This document shows, one piece after another, positions 1 to 5,038 of a DNA stretch of 5,038 nt (position 1 is its first letter; each line of letters starts with the position of its first letter). The translations under genes and the position numbers were made by a program. A model generated the notes under the pieces. The model did no database searches. It was not told the DNA's origin and worked only from the letters and a program-made list of their open reading frames with translations. This DNA comes from Candidatus Latescibacterota bacterium. Its GTDB lineage: Bacteria > JAAXHH01 > JACQVL01. The stretch covers positions 1-5,038 of the forward strand of contig JACQVL010000196.1 in the NCBI GenBank assembly GCA_016209865.1, given 5' to 3'.

Positions 1-27
1 GCCCTGTGTGGCCGCCCGTGTGGTGTC

Positions 28-47
28 ATTCCCGCGAAGGCGGGAAT
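28..47. repeat. Short perfect inverted repeat of dispersed-repeat type
   Basis: The arms ATTCCCGC (28-35) and GCGGGAAT (40-47) are exact reverse complements around a four-base GAAG loop. The sequence and its flanks resemble a very common intergenic repeat of many bacterial genomes, often mis-translated as a short peptide containing 'REGGNPSS'. Only one copy is in the window, so the repeat identity rests on memory of that type. It ends nine bases before the ribosome binding site of the following gene, so it may lie in that gene's 5' untranslated region. No protein should be read through it. Confidence 0.65.
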
Positions 48-55
48 CCATCATC

Positions 56-61
56 AAGGAG
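56..61 (+). promoter_or_regulatory. Ribosome binding site of the MBL-fold gene
   Basis: AAGGAG lies seven bases before the ATG at 69. It decides the start: the in-frame ATG at position 6 has no comparable site, and reading from it would translate the hairpin repeat into a non-homologous leader. Confidence 0.8.
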
Positions 62-68
62 CGTGCTT

Positions 69-722
69 ATGAAGATCACTTTCTACGGCCACGCGGCGTT
101 CAAGGTCGAAACGAACGGGACCCGGATCATCATGGATCCGTACAAATCGCCCGAGTGCAAGTACGACCCGATCGACGACGAGGCGGACATCGTCACGATC
201 TGCGACAAGGATGAATACCCGTTTCATGCGGCAACAGATGACATTCGGGGAAACTTCGAGGTTCTCTATGGGCTGGACGCGGTCGAGCGGCCACGGACGA
301 TCAAGGGGATCACGTTCCACGGCATCAAGACGTATGAATTAGAAGACAGGGTGCAGCCGAACGCGATGATTCACTTCACGGTGGAGGGGGTCCACCTGTG
401 TCACATGGGGGACTGCGGGATTCGGCTGGAGGAGGAACATATCGCGCCCATCCGGCATGTGGATGTGCTGCTCGCGCTCGCGGGTGGAGAGCGGACGATC
501 GCGTTAGACGCGCTGAAGGACGCGATCGACCGGATTCAGCCGCGCCTGATCATCCCGATGCACTACCGGACGGAGAAGCTGCAGTTCGCAGAACCGGTGG
601 ATGAATTCCTCTCGTACTTCCCCGCCGATGAAGTTGAGCAGAGCGCGTCCTCTTCGGTTGAAATTACCCCTCAGAGTTTGCCAAGCAGTCGCCGGGTGCT
701 CGTCCTCCGGTATGCGCGGTAG
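69..722 (+). CDS. MBL-fold protein, UlaG-like (COG2220), altered metal-binding motif
   Basis: This 217-residue protein belongs, by sequence pattern, to the small metallo-beta-lactamase-fold hydrolases of the UlaG-like/Lactamase_B_3 group. The start MKITFYGHAAFKVE, the strand ending IIMDPY (20-25), ADIVTI (39-44), HMGDCG (112-117), DVLLALAGG (132-140) and IPMHY (162-166) follow that family in order, and the length is normal. The oddity is at residues 45-53. Family members usually carry HxHxDH directly after the 'DIVTxS' strand, but here the chain reads CDKDEYPFH. The four usual zinc ligands of that motif are therefore absent, while His8, Asp23, His112, Asp115 and His165 remain. The frame is intact and the rest is well kept, so this looks like a divergent subfamily rather than a decayed gene. 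Enzymatic activity and substrate cannot be stated. There is no signal peptide, so it is probably cytoplasmic. The start at 69 is supported by AAGGAG seven bases upstream and by family alignment. The gene ends with TAG and converges with the minus-strand gene across a palindromic element. Confidence 0.88.
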   Translation: MKITFYGHAAFKVETNGTRIIMDPYKSPECKYDPIDDEADIVTICDKDEYPFHAATDDIRGNFEVLYGLDAVERPRTIKGITFHGIKTYELEDRVQPNAMIHFTVEGVHLCHMGDCGIRLEEEHIAPIRHVDVLLALAGGERTIALDALKDAIDRIQPRLIIPMHYRTEKLQFAEPVDEFLSYFPADEVEQSASSSVEITPQSLPSSRRVLVLRYAR

Positions 723-729
723 GACGTTT

Positions 730-847
730 CCCCTCACCCCCGGCCCCTCTCCCACGGCGGGGAGAGGGGAGCCAACCAGTCCCACTGAGGACTCCCCCTT
801 TCTCTCCCCAACGTGGGAGAGAAAGGGGGCGGGGGGATAGTGAGGGG
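730..847. repeat. Palindromic cloverleaf-like intergenic element
   Basis: An outer stem pairs CCCCTCAC (730-737) with GTGAGGGG (840-847). Inside are three hairpins, each with a six-base loop: a perfect 10-bp stem at 744-753/760-769, a 5-bp stem AGTCC/GGACT at 778-782/789-793, and a perfect 15-bp stem at 794-808/815-829. The element begins seven bases after the stop of the plus-strand gene and ends one base before the stop codon of the minus-strand gene, so it fills the convergent gap. The wording CCCCTCACCCCCGGCC and the GGGAGAGGGG arms resemble a widespread intergenic palindromic repeat (spurious translation 'LTPGPSP..GRGE'). It probably also limits read-through from both sides, although neither side has the T-run of a classical intrinsic terminator. 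Confidence 0.75.
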
Positions 848-848
848 T

Positions 849-2456
849 TTACTTCAGCAACGTCATCCGCTTCGTCTGGCTGAACCCGGCGCTCGTCGTC
901 AGCCGGTACAGGTAGACGCCGCTGGCCACCGACAGCCCCTGCCCAGTCCGCCCGGCCCAGACGACCTCATATCGCCCCGGTTGCTGGTCAGCATCGACCA
1001 GCCGGATGACTTCCTGACCGAGCAGATTGTACACCGCTAAGACAATGTGCGCCGCCTGGGGCACGTCGTAGGCGAGCCGGGTGGTCGGGTTGAACGGGTT
1101 TGGTTGGTTGGGCTTCAGGGCGAACGTGGTTGGCAGGGGCGCGACCTTCACCGTGCTCGTCCCCAGGGTCACCGGAATCACCTGCGCCTGGCGGGTGGCC
1201 AGGATGACCTGAGAAAGCGTGAGGCTGGGCTGGGCACTCGCGTCACCTAAGATGGTCACCGGGATGAGGAGGGTCGTCCCACTGCCGGCCGTGATGCCCT
1301 GCCCGGTGGCGCTGTAGACGATGATCCGGAGGGTGCCCTCGGTCACATGGCTGACGAGGGTCATGCCATCCGCCCGGCCGGTCAGTTGGGGCGTGCCGAC
1401 CTGGAGCTGGGCCGGGTCGAACGCGAACGCCATTTGCGCGCCCGCGATCGTGCCGTCGGCCTGCATCGTCACCGGGATGGCGAGTTGGCCGGCGGAGAGC
1501 GTCTGGACGTCGCCTAAGTTGACCGTCACCGAGAACGCCGGCCCGGCGACTACCTTCATCGGAAGCTCCAGGATCAGGTTCACCAGATGGACGACATCCA
1601 GGATGTTCAATACACCGTCTTCGTTCACATCCGCCAGGGCAAACGACAGCGACTCAACGGGCGGCGTAGGATCCAGCCCTAAGATCAGCCGGACGAGGGC
1701 GATGATGTCCAGAATGTTGAGCCGCATATCCCGCGTCAGGTCGCCGCGCCGCAGGGTCATGCCGGACGGCAGGCGATCCAGCGCGGCGATCAGGTCTCTC
1801 GTCAGCGCACCATCGTAGAGGCGAATCCGGGCGACCGCCCCGGCTGAATGTTCACCGGAGACATCACTATCATCTTGGAAGAAACGGAGGACATTGTTCT
1901 CATCGATCACAGCGAGGTCAAACGTATCGAGAAATGAGAATTGTGAGATTCCGTTGACGTATCCGACGACATTCTTGGCCGAGTCCCGCGTAAGCACGAC
2001 TTGTGCATACGTGTTTGGAACGAGAGGTCCGCCGGTGCCGTATGCCTCGTCATAAAACACCAGGTCGCCGTCGAGGTTGTACAAGCCTTCATCAGCAGTC
2101 GCGTTCTTGAACTCCACAAGCCGCCGGTAGTCGGACACCGTAGAGAAACGGAACAGGATGACGATGGAGTAGGTCTCGTTCAGGATCACCCCTGTGGTCG
2201 GAGAGAGGGCAAGTCCATTACCTTCCGGGAACGCGAGCACGGTGCGCGTCTGACCGTCTATCGTGTCAACGATGAACGCATTGCTGCCACTGCCGAGGTC
2301 AGTCAGTGCCGGGGGCGTGCCGACGGAACTGGACCGAGTATTCTCGAACTGATAGTCTGCAACCAGTGTCTGGGCTGATGCGGACACGGCCAGAGGTCCG
2401 TACCACGCGATCAGGCCACTGAGGGCCATCATCAAGACCACACGGGCTCTGTACAT
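849..2456 (-). CDS. Secreted LamG-dockerin-cohesin protein with FlgD-like/T9SS tail
   Basis: This 535-residue exported modular protein starts with a signal peptide (1 to about 28: basic MYRAR, a hydrophobic core, then SASAQ). Next comes a LamG/concanavalin-type beta-sandwich (about 31-225; phrases such as YSIVILFRFS, VVGYVNG and VARIRLYDGALT are typical). Two dockerin type I repeats follow: GDLTRDMRLNILD at 238-250 and ADVNEDGVLNILD at 275-287, each followed by a hydrophobic helix. A cohesin-like domain spans about 308-435 (PVTMQADGTIAGAQMAFAFDPAQLQV, split here as PVTMQADG and AGAQMAFAFDPAQLQV). The tail, about 445-535, has PNPFNPTT, VYNLLGQEV and SGVYLYRL, the usual marks of FlgD-Ig-like/type IX sorting domains. 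The likely role is surface-attached or secreted binding or scaffolding; no catalytic domain is visible. The start at 2456 is preferred over the ATG seven codons upstream because AAGGAGG lies six bases before it and the signal peptide then begins normally. The LamG part is clearly less GC-rich than the later domains. The preceding gene on the same strand ends 92 bases upstream. Confidence 0.88.
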   Translation of the reverse strand: MYRARVVLMMALSGLIAWYGPLAVSASAQTLVADYQFENTRSSSVGTPPALTDLGSGSNAFIVDTIDGQTRTVLAFPEGNGLALSPTTGVILNETYSIVILFRFSTVSDYRRLVEFKNATADEGLYNLDGDLVFYDEAYGTGGPLVPNTYAQVVLTRDSAKNVVGYVNGISQFSFLDTFDLAVIDENNVLRFFQDDSDVSGEHSAGAVARIRLYDGALTRDLIAALDRLPSGMTLRRGDLTRDMRLNILDIIALVRLILGLDPTPPVESLSFALADVNEDGVLNILDVVHLVNLILELPMKVVAGPAFSVTVNLGDVQTLSAGQLAIPVTMQADGTIAGAQMAFAFDPAQLQVGTPQLTGRADGMTLVSHVTEGTLRIIVYSATGQGITAGSGTTLLIPVTILGDASAQPSLTLSQVILATRQAQVIPVTLGTSTVKVAPLPTTFALKPNQPNPFNPTTRLAYDVPQAAHIVLAVYNLLGQEVIRLVDADQQPGRYEVVWAGRTGQGLSVASGVYLYRLTTSAGFSQTKRMTLLK

Positions 2457-2462
2457 GGGGAA

Positions 2463-2469
2463 CCTCCTT
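2463..2469 (-). promoter_or_regulatory. Ribosome binding site of the LamG-dockerin-cohesin gene
   Basis: On the minus strand AAGGAGG, a near-perfect anti-16S match, is spaced six bases from the ATG at 2456. It lies inside the first codons of the longer reading that starts at 2477, which argues that the longer start is not used. Confidence 0.85.
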
Positions 2470-2548
2470 GGAGGCATTGATTATGGTTCGGAGAGTGAGG
2501 ATCTATCCCCTATTCTACGATAACAGCGAAAGAGGTCTGTGAACCCGA
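2470..2548 (-). other. Intergenic gap between the two minus-strand genes
   Basis: This stretch follows the stop of the FG-GAP/ASPIC gene and precedes the ribosome binding site of the next gene. It is more AT-rich than its surroundings. On the minus strand TAGAAT and CATAAT could serve as -10 boxes, but neither has a convincing -35 box at normal spacing. I see no strong terminator hairpin, so co-transcription of the two genes is possible but not shown. Confidence 0.4.
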
Positions 2549-5038
2549 TCACTTCAGGCGCGGCAACACATCCCCATAACGCCGGATCGCGTCCCGGAAT
2601 CGCGCGGCCGAAACCCAGCGCGTGTTGTCCGTCGAAAGGTACGCCCGGTGCGCTTCATCGTCGGGATCGTGCTCCTCCGGACCGTACGGATACCGCGACA
2701 TGCCGTGGAAGGGCAGCGGCTCGATCGTGGCGGCGGAGGCGGTGTTGAGATCGCCCTCCTTGAGCCACCCGTCGGAGTAGAGGACGTAGTCCCGCGTCCA
2801 GCCCGGACGGAGCGGCGGCAGGGTCGTCGCATCGAAGGTGGCAGTGATTTCTTCGCCGGAGCTGAAGATCGCGTACCGATCGTCGGACGCCCGCAGGAGC
2901 GGGGTCACAGACCCGTAGCGCGTCCGCATTCCCTCGAAGGGCAGCCACTGCTGGGCGGGATCGACGACGGCATACTCGCGCAGGTACGGGCCGGACGGGC
3001 TGTCCCGATACTCCTTAGAGAAGCCCCGGTAGTGCAAATCCGCACGCTGCGGGAAGAGAGGGGTGATCGTCCAGGCGACGGCCGGCTCATCGACGGTGAA
3101 GAACGCCTCGTTCCAGTACACCTGAAGGTTCGTGGTGATGCGAACCCGAAAATCATCCGTCAGGAATTTCCCGGTCAGGTCGACGACGATCGTCTTGTTC
3201 TCGCCCGCCGGGAAGCCCATGAACGGGATCACCGTCTGCCACCGTCCCCGTGCATCGGGCACCTGGAGGGCAGGCCCCATCGCTCTCAGCCCCTCGCGCT
3301 GTGACAACGCCAGGTTCGTGCTCGGCTCGATGGGCATGACCCAGCCGTTGAGGAACAGCCGGATGGCGGTCGCGCCCCTTAGGTCGCCTAAGTTGAGAGT
3401 GATGACGTGCGGCTCAGTCAACCCCTGGTACGCGGTCGGCGCAAAATCCCCCACGTACCGCTCATCCCGCGCGATGAGGAGGGGCAGGACATCGTGTCCG
3501 TGCTCATCGACCGCCGCCCGTGGCCGTCGCGGACGGGTCGCGGTGTGCAACCGGAACGGCGGGAACGGCGGCAGGAGGTATTTTTCATCCACGTACACGT
3601 TCGACGCCGTCGGATGGTCGATGACGAGCAGCTTTAAGGCATCTAAGTAGACCGCGTCCCAGAGCTCCTCGACGATCTGCAGGGTGTACCGCCCGTCCTT
3701 CGGTCTGAGCTGATCCCCCTGGATCTTCACGTAATCGTTGGCGGCGTCCGGAAACGCCGGAGCGCCGGTGTCCGTCAGTGCCCCGATCGCGCTGCGAGTC
3801 ATGAGATGGGTGACGAACGTGTAGCCGCGTCCGTCCCAGGTGTACAGGGACGGGCACGACCCCTTCAGTCGCTGCTGCTCGACGACCCGCTGGTTGACGG
3901 CCGGGCTGACCGTGTTCTGCGGAGTTCCGTTGCTCCAGAACACCCGCAGGACGTCCGCATTCGGGCGTGAGCCAAGCCCGAAGTGCGTGACCGGCGCGGT
4001 GACGACCCGACGCTGATACTGGGTCTCCGCGTTGAGTTCGATCGTCGAGCCGATTCCGTACACGTTGTTCTTACTGCTGCCCATCGTCGCGGCCGCGAGC
4101 TGGACATCCAGCCAGTGATGAGTATTCCCCCCCTCGTTGCGGAGGACGCTGAACGTCCCGTCCGGCGTCACCAGCGCGAGGTCGAGGTCGCCATCGTGGT
4201 CGACATCACCGGCCGTCACGGCAGAGAGGGATGGCGGCAACGGCGGCAGGAGGGACGACGCATCCTCGAACCGTCCATTTCCCAGGTTGCGGAGCAGACG
4301 CGCGCCTGACGCGGCAGTCCCGGATGTGCCCACGACGACGAGGTCGAGAAACCCGTCGTTATCGAAGTCGAGCGGGACGGCGGACTGCGCCTTGAGCCTC
4401 GCACACAGCCTGGCCAGGATCACCGACGTGCTGTCCTGCACGAATATCCGCCCGTTCTGGTTCCAGGACAGCGCGCACGACGGCGTGCCCGCGCCCGCTA
4501 CGACGAGGTCGAGAAATCCGTCGTTGTTGTAGTCCCCCGCCGCCACCGCGTCAGCCGGCGGCAGTCCTCTCAACCCGAATCGCGCCGTCCAATCGGCCAT
4601 CTTCCCCTGCCGGAGGTTACGGTAGAGGCGGTGCCGTCCCGTCCCATCCGCCACGACGAGGTCGAGCGCGCCGTCGTCATCGAAATCCCCGAATGCAGCG
4701 GCCCGGCTGTCCATGCCCTGGCGTCCGACGTCGGCCTGGGCAGTGGCCTCCTCGAACGTGCCATCCGCACGGTTCCGGTACAGATGATCCGCATGGTCCT
4801 CCGCACTTGCTAAGAAGAGGTCAAGGTCGCCGTCGTGGTCGAAGTCGGCGAAGAGGGCGGCCACCCCTCCGGCCCCACTCCCAGGGGATCGGGGGTCAGG
4901 GGTCAGGGATCGGAAAATCAGGCGAGAAGAGCTGAGGACAAAGCCCTTGCGTCCACGATTCTGATACAGCCCATTAGGGCCATTCCGATTGATGACGTAG
5001 AGGTCCTGCAGGCTGTCGTTGTCCACATCGGCGAACAC
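2549..5038 (-). CDS. FG-GAP/VCBS and ASPIC/UnbV (CRTAC1-like) protein, N-terminus outside window
   Basis: The last 829 residues of a large protein are present; the start lies beyond base 5038, because the window edge falls just before an FG-GAP calcium loop. Numbering from the edge, six DxDxDGxxDL-type loops are seen at 4, 65, 118, 169, 224 and 278, each followed by LYRN-, LLRN- or LRN-like text typical of beta-propeller blades in FG-GAP/VCBS proteins. About 305-390 matches an ASPIC/UnbV domain (GIGSTIELNAETQYQRRVV, HFGLGSRPNADVLRVFWSNG). From about 394 to the end is a long region with no named function: CPSLYTWDGRGYTFVTHL, DGRYTLQIVEELWDAVYLD, and near the end RYGSVTPLL, GWTRDYVLYSDGW and EPLPFHGMSRYPYG. 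I recall similar C-termini in CRTAC1-like proteins of Acidobacteriota and candidate phyla. No transmembrane helix or type IX tail is visible at this end. The likely role is an extracytoplasmic binding protein; ligand unknown. A G-rich repeat is embedded in the first linker. The gene ends with TGA. Confidence 0.88.
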   Translation of the reverse strand: MFADVDNDSLQDLYVINRNGPNGLYQNRGRKGFVLSSSRLIFRSLTPDPRSPGSGAGGVAALFADFDHDGDLDLFLASAEDHADHLYRNRADGTFEEATAQADVGRQGMDSRAAAFGDFDDDGALDLVVADGTGRHRLYRNLRQGKMADWTARFGLRGLPPADAVAAGDYNNDGFLDLVVAGAGTPSCALSWNQNGRIFVQDSTSVILARLCARLKAQSAVPLDFDNDGFLDLVVVGTSGTAASGARLLRNLGNGRFEDASSLLPPLPPSLSAVTAGDVDHDGDLDLALVTPDGTFSVLRNEGGNTHHWLDVQLAAATMGSSKNNVYGIGSTIELNAETQYQRRVVTAPVTHFGLGSRPNADVLRVFWSNGTPQNTVSPAVNQRVVEQQRLKGSCPSLYTWDGRGYTFVTHLMTRSAIGALTDTGAPAFPDAANDYVKIQGDQLRPKDGRYTLQIVEELWDAVYLDALKLLVIDHPTASNVYVDEKYLLPPFPPFRLHTATRPRRPRAAVDEHGHDVLPLLIARDERYVGDFAPTAYQGLTEPHVITLNLGDLRGATAIRLFLNGWVMPIEPSTNLALSQREGLRAMGPALQVPDARGRWQTVIPFMGFPAGENKTIVVDLTGKFLTDDFRVRITTNLQVYWNEAFFTVDEPAVAWTITPLFPQRADLHYRGFSKEYRDSPSGPYLREYAVVDPAQQWLPFEGMRTRYGSVTPLLRASDDRYAIFSSGEEITATFDATTLPPLRPGWTRDYVLYSDGWLKEGDLNTASAATIEPLPFHGMSRYPYGPEEHDPDDEAHRAYLSTDNTRWVSAARFRDAIRRYGDVLPRLK
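4172..5029 (-). repeat. Coding array of six FG-GAP calcium-loop repeats
   Basis: Loops lie at 4994-5029, 4811-4846, 4652-4687, 4499-4534, 4334-4369 and 4172-4207. On the plus strand four of them share the recurring text GAGGTCGAG followed by a CGTCGT or CCATCG block. The starts are spaced 61, 53, 51, 55 and 54 residues apart, one propeller blade each; the first spacing is the longest. More copies probably continue beyond the window. Confidence 0.85.
4884..4912. repeat. G-rich repeat with G-quadruplex pattern inside the FG-GAP gene
   Basis: On the plus strand, G-runs at 4884-4887, 4891-4895, 4899-4902 and 4906-4908 are separated by three-base ATC or TCA spacers, followed by ATCGG. This fits the standard G-quadruplex pattern and looks like a dispersed GGGGTCA-type repeat. 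It is translated on the minus strand as SLTPDPRSP (residues 44-52 of the partial protein), which does not fit the FG-GAP consensus. Confidence 0.65.

Noticed and set aside
6-68. N-terminal extension of the MBL-fold gene from the ATG at position 6
   Set aside because: It would translate the hairpin repeat, has no ribosome binding site, and adds residues not matching the family; the ATG at 69 has AAGGAG at proper spacing.
601-840. Open frame running from the MBL gene end through the palindrome (LTPGPSPTAGRGE text)
   Set aside because: This is the well-known spurious translation of a palindromic intergenic repeat, not a protein.
1321-1818. 165-codon open frame on the plus strand across the dockerin region
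   Set aside because: Ser/Arg-rich shadow of the dockerin and cohesin coding sequence, no ribosome binding site or family pattern.
2457-2477. Upstream ATG at 2477 as start of the LamG-dockerin-cohesin gene
   Set aside because: The strong AAGGAGG at 2463-2469 lies within this extension and is correctly spaced for the ATG at 2456; the added residues MPPRRFP are simply its translation.
2648-3304. 218-codon open frame on the plus strand, antisense to the ASPIC/UnbV gene
   Set aside because: Arg/Gly/Pro-rich composition with no domain pattern; a shadow of the GC-rich minus-strand gene, whose own frame has clear motifs.
3132-3650. 172-codon open frame on the plus strand
   Set aside because: Overlaps conserved text of the minus-strand gene, has no recognisable motif and is low in plausible protein structure; judged a shadow frame.
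3564-4253. Exact 15-base repeat AACGGCGGCAGGAGG at 3564-3578 and 4239-4253
   Set aside because: Both copies encode Leu-Leu-Pro-Pro turns in the same protein and are explained by shared codon use; no flanking similarity supports a mobile or regulatory repeat.
5036-5038. GTG at the window edge as start codon of the FG-GAP gene
   Set aside because: It falls right before a calcium loop in mid-repeat with no signal peptide; the true start must be outside the window.

Overview
The window is 5,038 bases of GC-rich bacterial DNA. It holds one complete cytoplasmic-type gene on the plus strand and two long genes for secreted, modular proteins on the minus strand, one of them cut by the window's right edge. 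I did not find RNA genes, transposase genes, phage genes or CRISPR arrays. The modules (FlgD-like/type IX-type C-terminal tail, dockerin and cohesin modules, LamG-like domain, FG-GAP/ASPIC-UnbV protein) suggest an uncultivated or environmental lineage with large exported proteins. Candidates are FCB-group or candidate phyla such as Latescibacterota, KSB1 or Zixibacteria, or Acidobacteriota-like neighbours. This placement is inferred from domain style only.

Layout from left to right. Bases 28-47 form a short perfect hairpin of a dispersed-repeat type, just before a strong ribosome binding site. Bases 69-722 (+) encode a 217-residue metallo-beta-lactamase-fold protein of the UlaG/COG2220 type whose usual HxHxDH metal motif is replaced. 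Bases 730-847 are a palindromic element that can be drawn as a cloverleaf of three hairpins closed by an outer stem. It fills the space between the convergent genes. Bases 849-2456 (-) encode a 535-residue exported protein: signal peptide, LamG-like domain, paired dockerin repeats, cohesin-like domain, then a FlgD-like/type IX sorting tail. A 92-base gap (2457-2548) follows. Bases 2549-5038 (-) encode the last 829 residues of an FG-GAP/VCBS and ASPIC/UnbV protein with a long, conserved-looking but functionally unassigned C-terminal region.

The two minus-strand genes run in the same direction and both look extracytoplasmic, so they may be co-expressed surface or matrix components. The LamG-type and FG-GAP domains usually serve binding or scaffold roles. 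The plus-strand gene is convergent with them and probably unrelated. The most unusual points are the rewritten metal site in the MBL-fold protein, the presence of cohesin-like and dockerin modules on a single chain, a G-rich repeat that appears to have been absorbed in frame into an FG-GAP repeat, and the cloverleaf intergenic element.
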